Origin: Bacteroidaceae bacterium
GTDB taxonomy: Bacteria; Bacteroidota; Bacteroidia; Bacteroidales; Bacteroidaceae
Assembly: GCA_017551845.1 (NCBI GenBank)
Contig: JAFZKR010000117.1
Span: 1 to 15,060 of the forward strand
Length of the DNA: 15,060 bases
Direction: 5' to 3'
Shown here: piece by piece, positions 1 through 5,000 of the stretch
Numbering within the stretch: the stretch's first letter is position 1
Layout: each line of letters starts with the position of its first letter
Program-made: the position numbers and the translations under genes
The notes under the pieces: generated by a model
Databases searched by the model: none
What the model saw: the letters and a program-made list of their open reading frames with translations, nothing else
Told to the model about the DNA's origin: nothing

Positions 1-2399
1 ACCCAGGCTACAGCGCACTGGAACAGTATGACGTAGATTGCCCAGCGGTCACCAAGTTCGCGGCGGACGCTGCTGATTGCGGCAACGCAGGGCGTGTAAA
101 GCAGGCTGAACAGAAGCATCGGGATTGCGGTGATGACGGTAAGCGTCTCTGTTACACCAAGCACCTCCATGGTTGCAACCACACTCTCCTTAGCCAGGAA
201 ACCGCTTACAAACGAAGTGACGATTCTCCAATCTCCCAATCCAAGAGGTCTAAACAGCGGCTCCAGAACGCCTGCTACCCAGGCCATCATTGATCCTTCG
301 CCGTTCTCAACCATATTGAAGCGGAAATCAAACGTCTGCAACAGCCAGATTGCGATCGTAGCCACAAATATCACCGTGAAGGCCCTCTGAACAAAGTCCT
401 TCGTCTTATCCCATAGCAGGTGACTCACATTCTTGAGGCCCGGCATACGGTAATTTGGAAGTTCCATTACAAACGGGGCAGCTACATAGTTCTTGCGGAA
501 CAACTTTGTAACCAGAGCCACGATAATGCCCACCAGAATGGACAGCAGGTACAATCCGGCCAGAATCAGACCGCCCTTGCCCGGGAAGAAAGCCGCTGTA
601 AAGAAACCGTAGATAGGAATCTTGGCGCTGCAACTCATGAACGGAGTAAGCAGAATGGTCATCTTACGGTCACGGGCCGATGGCAACGTTCTTGTGGCCA
701 TCACCGCGGGAACAGAACAGCCAAAACCTATGAGCAGCGGCACGATAGAACGGCCCGAAAGACCCAGTTTACGCAGCAGCTTATCGGTCACAAAGGCTAT
801 ACGTGCCATATAACCGCTGTCCTCAATCAGACTAAGGAAGAAGAACAGGATTATGATTATGGGCACAAAGCTCAGCACACTGCCAACGCCGCCAAATATG
901 CCATCCTCAATAAGCGAGATGATTGCAGGACTAACATCGGCCCTTTCAAGACCGGCCACGCAAATGCCTGCCAACCACACGATTCCCTGATCCAGCCAAT
1001 CCTGCAGCGGTGCGCCAAGTACGTCAATTGAGAGCCATACAACCAGGCACATCACGACTAAAAATATAGGTATTGCTGTCCAGCGGCCGGTCAGAACGCG
1101 GTCAATGCGGCGACTGCGTATGTATTCTTTGCTCTTTTGCGGCTTGATTACAGTCTGAGCGCACAGACGCTCAATGAATGAGAAACGCATATCGGCAATG
1201 GCTGCTGCGCGGTCCATTCCGCGTTCCTCTTCCATCTGCAGAATTATGTGCTCCATCATTTCTTTCTCGTTCTGAGAGAGCCCCAGAGCCTCCAGAACCG
1301 TTGAATCGCCCTCCACCAGCTTACCGGCAGCGAATCGACCCGGAATACCGGCACGCTCAGTGTGATCCTCAACCAAGTGCATTATGCTGTGCAGACAGCG
1401 GTGAACAGCACCGCCGTGGTCATCCTTAGTGCAGAAATCAGTGCGTGCGGGACGCTCCTGGAATTCAGCCACGTGAATGGCGTGCTCTACCAACTCCTGA
1501 ATACCCTCACCCTTTGCGGCCGATATCGGAATCACAGGAATGCCCAGTATGCGTTCCATCTCATTGACGCGGACTGAGCCTCCATTACCCGTAAGCTCAT
1601 CCATCATATTGAGAGCCAGCACCATAGGCACGCCCAGCTCCATCAACTGAACCGTCAGATAGAGGTTGCGTTCGATGTTAGTGGCATCGACAATATTGAT
1701 TATACAGTTAGGTTTCTCCTCCAGAATGAATCGGCGCGAAACCGTCTCCTCCTGAGTGTAAGGTGAAAGCGAATATATACCCGGTAAATCCGTAACCCGT
1801 GTTTCCGGGTGTCCTTTAATCTGTCCGTCCTTTCGGTCCACAGTTACGCCCGGAAAGTTTCCTACGTGCTGATTAGAACCTGTCAGCTGATTAAACAGTG
1901 TAGTCTTGCCGCAGTTCTGCTGCCCGGCTAGCGCAAACTTGAGCACTGTACCCTTGGGAACCGCATTCTCATGTGTAGGATCATGGTATTTACCTGCTTC
2001 ACCCAAGCCCGGATGCGAGTTATGCTCGTGCAGTGAAAGATTATATCCGAAATCCTGTGCCGATATCTCATTCATGGTATCCACAATCGGCTTTTGACCG
2101 CCATTATCAGCCTCCGCGTTTTCGGAACTATTTTTAGGAGAATCCGATAATTGTTCCTTAGCCTTTCCGTTATTCCGTATTTCCGTAATTCCAATCTGAG
2201 CGGCCTCCTCAAGACGTAGTGACAGCGTGTATCCGCGTACCAAAAGCTCCATGGGATCACCCATCGGCGCAAACTTAAGCAGCTTAACCTCAACGCCCGG
2301 CAGCAGCCCCATATCCAGAAAATGCTGCCTCAGCGCACCCTCACCACCAACCGCCGTCACAACAGCGCTCTTTCCAACTTTAAGTTCCCTAAGTGTCAT
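1..2399 (-). CDS. feoB: FeoA-FeoB fusion ferrous iron transporter (C-terminus cut by window edge)
   Basis: Inner-membrane Fe(II) uptake protein with cytosolic FeoA and G-protein domains. The reverse-strand translation begins at the ATG at 2399 and stays open to the edge, about 799 codons. Residues 1-75 are a FeoA (SH3-like) domain (MTLRELKVG start, then DMGLLPGVEV). A linker at about 76-150 contains several histidines (HEHNSHPG, KYHDPTHE). The GTPase domain shows G1 GQQNCGKT at 159-166, GNFPGVTVD, G3 DLPG at 204-207, G4 NMMD at 264-267 and G5 SAAKG at 293-297. From about residue 430 it becomes a polytopic membrane domain with the FeoB signatures IGFGCSVPAVMATRTL, FMSCSAKIPIYG, LAKESVVATM and LLYTPCVAAISS. 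Bacteroidetes FeoAB proteins are usually a little over 800 residues, so only a short C-terminal piece should be missing. The start is supported by the FeoA N-terminus and a promoter just upstream. G1 has Gln-Gln where many FeoB proteins have Asn-Pro, but the later Asn is kept. Confidence 0.96.
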   Translation of the reverse strand, partial: MTLRELKVGKSAVVTAVGGEGALRQHFLDMGLLPGVEVKLLKFAPMGDPMELLVRGYTLSLRLEEAAQIGITEIRNNGKAKEQLSDSPKNSSENAEADNGGQKPIVDTMNEISAQDFGYNLSLHEHNSHPGLGEAGKYHDPTHENAVPKGTVLKFALAGQQNCGKTTLFNQLTGSNQHVGNFPGVTVDRKDGQIKGHPETRVTDLPGIYSLSPYTQEETVSRRFILEEKPNCIINIVDATNIERNLYLTVQLMELGVPMVLALNMMDELTGNGGSVRVNEMERILGIPVIPISAAKGEGIQELVEHAIHVAEFQERPARTDFCTKDDHGGAVHRCLHSIMHLVEDHTERAGIPGRFAAGKLVEGDSTVLEALGLSQNEKEMMEHIILQMEEERGMDRAAAIADMRFSFIERLCAQTVIKPQKSKEYIRSRRIDRVLTGRWTAIPIFLVVMCLVVWLSIDVLGAPLQDWLDQGIVWLAGICVAGLERADVSPAIISLIEDGIFGGVGSVLSFVPIIIILFFFLSLIEDSGYMARIAFVTDKLLRKLGLSGRSIVPLLIGFGCSVPAVMATRTLPSARDRKMTILLTPFMSCSAKIPIYGFFTAAFFPGKGGLILAGLYLLSILVGIIVALVTKLFRKNYVAAPFVMELPNYRMPGLKNVSHLLWDKTKDFVQRAFTVIFVATIAIWLLQTFDFRFNMVENGEGSMMAWVAGVLEPLFRPLGLGDWRIVTSFVSGFLAKESVVATMEVLGVTETLTVITAIPMLLFSLLYTPCVAAISSVRRELGDRWAIYVILFQCAVAW

Positions 2400-2409
2400 A
2401 CCATCCTGA

Positions 2410-2423
2410 TTTTGCGAGCAAAA
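2410..2423. repeat. Perfect 14-bp inverted repeat overlapping the feoAB -7 box
   Basis: TTTTGC-GA-GCAAAA is a perfect palindrome apart from its 2-bp centre. It covers the TTTTGC part of the feoAB -7 box and the predicted transcription start. It could be a second operator half of the feoAB control region or chance symmetry built on the -7 box itself. Confidence 0.35.
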
Positions 2424-2449
2424 TTACAGTATTCGCATTATTTAATCAA
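2418..2449 (-). promoter_or_regulatory. feoAB promoter (Bacteroidetes -33/-7)
   Basis: Read on the minus strand, TAATTTTGC (2426-2418) matches the Bacteroidetes -7 consensus TAnnTTTGC exactly. A TTG at 2449-2447 lies 20 nt upstream, within the usual -33/-7 spacing. Transcription would start near 2411, leaving a leader of only about a dozen bases before the ATG at 2399. Confidence 0.75.
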
Positions 2450-2467
2450 TACTCATTAATTAGTATT
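2448..2467. promoter_or_regulatory. Candidate operator: 20-bp near-palindrome at the feoAB -33 element
   Basis: AATACTCATTAATTAGTATT is an inverted repeat with 9 of 10 base pairs matching. It overlaps the -33 TTG of the feoAB promoter. A symmetric site here fits binding by a dimeric metal-responsive regulator (Fur or DtxR/MntR type), but the sequence does not clearly match a canonical Fur box, so the partner is unknown. Confidence 0.45.
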
Positions 2468-2486
2468 AAGGCATCCCTTTGCAGTA

Positions 2487-2672
2487 GGTAATTTTAGGGT
2501 ATTGGCAGGCAAAACCATGGCCGCCCGTGGGCTTGTGAACGGGAGGGGCCTGTCACTAAGAAGATGCTCTGGAAGGTAGGAGTTTACTCATGCCTTTCAG
2601 AGCGTCTTATTAGGGATGGGAGGGATAGCGCCGCAAGGCGCGTAGTTTTGACGTCAATACCCTAAAATTACC
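2487..2672. repeat. 186-bp element with perfect 18-bp terminal inverted repeats and nested hairpins
   Basis: GGTAATTTTAGGGTATTG at 2487-2504 is the exact reverse complement of 2655-2672. Between the arms lie three more stems: CAGGC 2506-2510 with GCCTG 2548-2552, enclosing CCCGT 2524-2528 with ACGGG 2539-2543; a long hairpin at 2556-2613; and GCGCC-GCAA-GGCGC at 2628-2641. The whole unit would fold as a closed multibranch structure. It has no ORF of note. No target-site duplication is evident in the flanks (CAGTA to the left, GGTGA to the right). It begins 13 bp past the guaA stop codon and ends about 20 bp upstream of the feoAB operator region. It could be a MITE-like non-autonomous element, a REP-type repeat or a structured RNA. 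The symmetry is observed; the nature is inferred. Confidence 0.75.
2556..2613 (+). ncRNA. Long imperfect hairpin inside the inverted-repeat element (candidate structured RNA)
   Basis: Arms 2556-2583 and 2586-2613 pair over 28 positions with only two mismatches (G2560/A2609 and G2579/A2590) around a 2-nt loop. Three pairs are T/G (2565-2604, 2577-2592) or G/T (2572-2597). These are stable G-U wobbles only in a plus-strand transcript and would be A/C mismatches in a minus-strand one. The neighbouring GCGCC-GCAA-GGCGC hairpin has a GNRA tetraloop only on the plus strand. Both facts favour a plus-strand RNA, opposite to guaA and feoAB. No good plus-strand promoter was found upstream. Confidence 0.35.
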
Positions 2673-2685
2673 GGTGATTGACCGA

Positions 2686-3669
2686 TTACTCCCACTCTAT
2701 TGTTCCGGTTGGTTTCGGCGTAAGATCGTAAAGGACACGATTTACTCCCGGAACCTCAGTGATGATGCGCTGGGTGATGTGGTGCAGGAGCTTGTAGGGA
2801 ATCTCCTCAATGGTTGCAGTCATAGCGTCACGGGTGTTGACGGCGCGGATGATTACCGGCCAATCCCAAGAGCGCTTGTTGTCCTTAACGCCGGTTGACT
2901 TGTAATCAGGCACGATGGTAAAATACTGCCAAACCTTACCCTCCAGACCATTCTTGGCAAACTCCTCACGCAGGATGGCATCGCTCTCACGCAGAGCCTC
3001 CAAACGGTCACGTGTAATGGCACCTGTGCAGCGTACTCCAAGACCGGGACCCGGGAACGGCTGACGATAGACCATATTGTCGGGCAAACCAAGCTCCTTA
3101 CCTACAACGCGAACCTCATCCTTGAACAGCAGCTTGATAGGCTCAACCAGCTCAAACTTAAGATCCTCAGGCAGACCGCCTACATTGTGGTGTGACTTCA
3201 CAGGACCGGACTCAACGATATCGGGATAGATGGTACCCTGAGCCAGGAATGAAATACCCTCCAATTTTCGTGCCTCCTCCTCAAACACACGGATAAACTC
3301 GGCACCTATTATCTTGCGCTTCTGCTCAGGATCGGCCACACCGGCCAGCTTGTCCAGAAAGCGGTCAACAGCATCAACATAAATAAGGTTGGCATTGAGT
3401 TCATCACGGAACACCTTAACCACCTGCTCAGGCTCACCCTTACGCAGCAGGCCGTGATTGACATGCACTGAAACAAGCTGCTTGCCTACCGCCTTGATGA
3501 GCAGCGCAGCCACAACCGACGAATCGACACCGCCGGAGAGCGCCAGCAGAACCTTCTTGTCACCTATCTGAGCACGGAGTTCCTTAATCTGCTCGTCAAT
3601 AAACTTCTTGGCCAATGCAGGAGTAGTGATTCTCTCCATATCGGCCGGACGTACATTTGTTGAATTCAT
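2686..3669 (-). CDS. guaA: GMP synthase, ATP-pyrophosphatase and dimerisation domains only (no glutaminase domain)
   Basis: Makes GMP from XMP, ATP and ammonia in purine synthesis; cytosolic. The 327-residue protein has the PP-loop SGGVDSS at 45-51, the XMP/ATP-binding stretch GTIYPDIVESG near 145-155, HHNVGGLPEDLKFELVEPI, then YRQPFPGPGLGVR near 201-213, and the dimerisation domain ending in the family-typical GTIEWE. Bacterial GuaA is normally about 510-525 residues, with an N-terminal class I glutaminase (GATase) domain that is absent here. The sequence upstream of the ATG at 3669 is a promoter-like intergenic region, so this is not a truncation by a missed start. The nucleotide-binding tail reads KSTGVKDNKRSWDW where common bacterial enzymes have a SVGVMGDxRTY-like segment, suggesting a separate subfamily. 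It may use free ammonia or a glutaminase subunit encoded elsewhere, as in archaea. Confidence 0.9.
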   Translation of the reverse strand: MNSTNVRPADMERITTPALAKKFIDEQIKELRAQIGDKKVLLALSGGVDSSVVAALLIKAVGKQLVSVHVNHGLLRKGEPEQVVKVFRDELNANLIYVDAVDRFLDKLAGVADPEQKRKIIGAEFIRVFEEEARKLEGISFLAQGTIYPDIVESGPVKSHHNVGGLPEDLKFELVEPIKLLFKDEVRVVGKELGLPDNMVYRQPFPGPGLGVRCTGAITRDRLEALRESDAILREEFAKNGLEGKVWQYFTIVPDYKSTGVKDNKRSWDWPVIIRAVNTRDAMTATIEEIPYKLLHHITQRIITEVPGVNRVLYDLTPKPTGTIEWE

Positions 3670-3702
3670 ATTGATTGTTGTTTAGTTGATAATTATTTTT
3701 TT

Positions 3703-3711
3703 GCAAAAGTA
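3703..3711 (-). promoter_or_regulatory. guaA promoter, -7 box
   Basis: TACTTTTGC read on the minus strand matches the Bacteroidetes -7 consensus TAnnTTTGC. It lies about 34 bp upstream of the ATG at 3669, which supports that start. No convincing TTG is present at the expected -33 distance, so the call rests on the -7 box. Confidence 0.55.
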
Positions 3712-3833
3712 GTCCAATTATCAGTACCTCTCCCCCTAAGTGCACTCACAAGTTTTCAACAAGTCACAAAACACCTGACAGAAAGACTTTCCGGGTCAGA
3801 TTCACATTCATAATATCGATGAAATTCAATGGT

Positions 3834-3905
3834 TTACGAATAGAACATTTCAATATCAACAATTACGAAACAGAAGAAAAATGATGGGAAATTTTGTATT
3901 CGTAA
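3834..3905. repeat. Three TTACGAA motifs in the divergent guaA/araC-type intergenic region
   Basis: TTACGAA occurs at 3834-3840 and 3863-3869, and inverted (TTCGTAA) at 3899-3905, just downstream of the TTG at 3894-3896. The last copy lies inside the promoter of the AraC-type gene. They could be binding sites for that regulator or another factor. The rest of this 295-bp intergenic region (3670-3964) holds only the two -7 boxes and no ORF. Confidence 0.3.
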
Positions 3906-3923
3906 AAAATCAATTATATTTGC
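3894..3923 (+). promoter_or_regulatory. Promoter of the AraC-type regulator gene
   Basis: TATATTTGC at 3915-3923 is an exact TAnnTTTGC -7 box. A TTG at 3894-3896 lies 18 nt upstream, slightly short of the usual 19-21. The ATG is 41 bp further on. Confidence 0.6.
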
Positions 3924-3964
3924 ATCGGTTTACAAAATAAAGTCGACAAGAAACTGATTAGACA

Positions 3965-4927
3965 ATGTATCCGGATTTCATATATTACATCCCGAATATA
4001 ATCTGCCTTGTGAACCTTTTTTTACTGGGAGCGGGCGGAAGAAAGGAGAAGACGGGGCGGAAAGTATTTTTCCTTACTCTGTTCTTCATCCTTACCGCTA
4101 TTGACGCAGTGCTCACCACCTACCCTCCCGGCATGCTCAACTTAAAAGTTCTATATATTATCCGACAGGTGATTTTCATCCTGTTCATCCCTTCGGTCAT
4201 CCTGTTTACTGAAAGATACCGCGACAACGGATCGCAAGGATACACGCGCACATATAAAAGAAGGATAACAGCCCTGCTGATTCTCTCTACCGCACTATTT
4301 ACAGCACGTATGTTCTTCTTCCAGAACGGAGAGTTGTCGGACATAAGCCGAAATGTCGGAATAGCTGTTTCACTCCTATTATCGCTCTCACTTCTGCTGC
4401 TGACAAGACAGTTGGTCAGGGAGGCCTCTGAATCTACCCTCCCTGCCCCGATAACACCTGATGAAAATCAGGAGCCGGCCGACGTGACAGATGAAACGGA
4501 TGAAAAAGATGAAACAGAACAGGAAGAACCCACTGAATCAACGGGCGAAAGCATGTTTCCCACAGCGGAAGGAACGGCCTGTTCTGATGAAGATCCGCTC
4601 AGAGTGAAATTTGAAGCCTTGATGAAGGATGAACAGATATTCCTCAGGCATGGATTGAAGATTACCGATGTAGCTGCAATGCTGAAAACGAACCGGACCT
4701 ATATATCCAAACTTGTGAACAACACCTACCACATGTCATTCTCTGATTTCATCAACACCCTAAGGATTGACTATGCTGAGCAATATCTTATACACAACCG
4801 TAGCGCCAGACAGAACGAGATTGCAAAAACCTGCGGTTTTCCCAATGCATCCTCATTCAACAGCGTTTTCCGCAAGATAACCGGAATGACTCCGAGGGCA
4901 TGGTACAAGGAGCATAGGAACAACTAA
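3965..4927 (+). CDS. Membrane-anchored AraC-family transcriptional regulator
   Basis: The 320-residue protein has about five hydrophobic segments near residues 5-22, 34-52, 62-81, 99-118 and 129-147. An acidic, Glu/Asp/Thr-rich linker at 160-210 follows, then a C-terminal AraC-type DNA-binding domain. The two helix-turn-helix units are LKITDVAAMLKTNRTYISKL (231-250) and RQNEIAKTCGFPNASSFNSV (282-301), the latter followed by the family ending FRKITGMTPRAWYKE. Integral-membrane N-termini on AraC regulators are a recognised Bacteroidetes arrangement, and the sensed signal is usually unknown. The protein would have to bind DNA while tethered to the inner membrane. It lies 73 bp upstream of a secreted GH3 glycosidase on the same strand, which makes that gene a plausible target or operon partner; this is inferred from position only. 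The start is supported by the promoter and the immediate hydrophobic N-terminus. Confidence 0.88.
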   Translation: MYPDFIYYIPNIICLVNLFLLGAGGRKEKTGRKVFFLTLFFILTAIDAVLTTYPPGMLNLKVLYIIRQVIFILFIPSVILFTERYRDNGSQGYTRTYKRRITALLILSTALFTARMFFFQNGELSDISRNVGIAVSLLLSLSLLLLTRQLVREASESTLPAPITPDENQEPADVTDETDEKDETEQEEPTESTGESMFPTAEGTACSDEDPLRVKFEALMKDEQIFLRHGLKITDVAAMLKTNRTYISKLVNNTYHMSFSDFINTLRIDYAEQYLIHNRSARQNEIAKTCGFPNASSFNSVFRKITGMTPRAWYKEHRNN

Positions 4928-4953
4928 TAATCCATTGGTATCAATTTTTCTTT

Positions 4954-4962
4954 TATTTTTGC
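4954..4962 (+). promoter_or_regulatory. -7 box upstream of the GH3 glycosidase gene
   Basis: TATTTTTGC fits TAnnTTTGC and lies 38 bp before the ATG at 5001. The nearest TTG (4935-4937) is only 16 nt upstream of the box, shorter than usual. The box lies upstream of 5001 but inside the alternative reading that would start at the TTG at 4935, arguing against that earlier start. Confidence 0.5.
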
Positions 4963-5000
4963 ATATCAAAAACAAACATATTATCAATATTCAATCAAAT

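Noticed and set aside
420..1031. 203-codon plus-strand open frame opposite feoB
   Set aside because: It lies antisense to clear FeoB membrane-domain coding sequence, has no family-like motifs and no promoter, and is a reading-frame shadow.
2487..2672. Integron attC site or intrinsic terminator of guaA
   Set aside because: No attC core-site motif (GTTRRRY with its complement) and no integron cassette ORFs are present, and no T-tract follows the stems on the minus strand.
4935..5000. Upstream TTG start extending the GH3 protein by 22 residues
   Set aside because: It starts before the -7 box at 4954-4962 and would bury the signal peptide that begins at the ATG at 5001.
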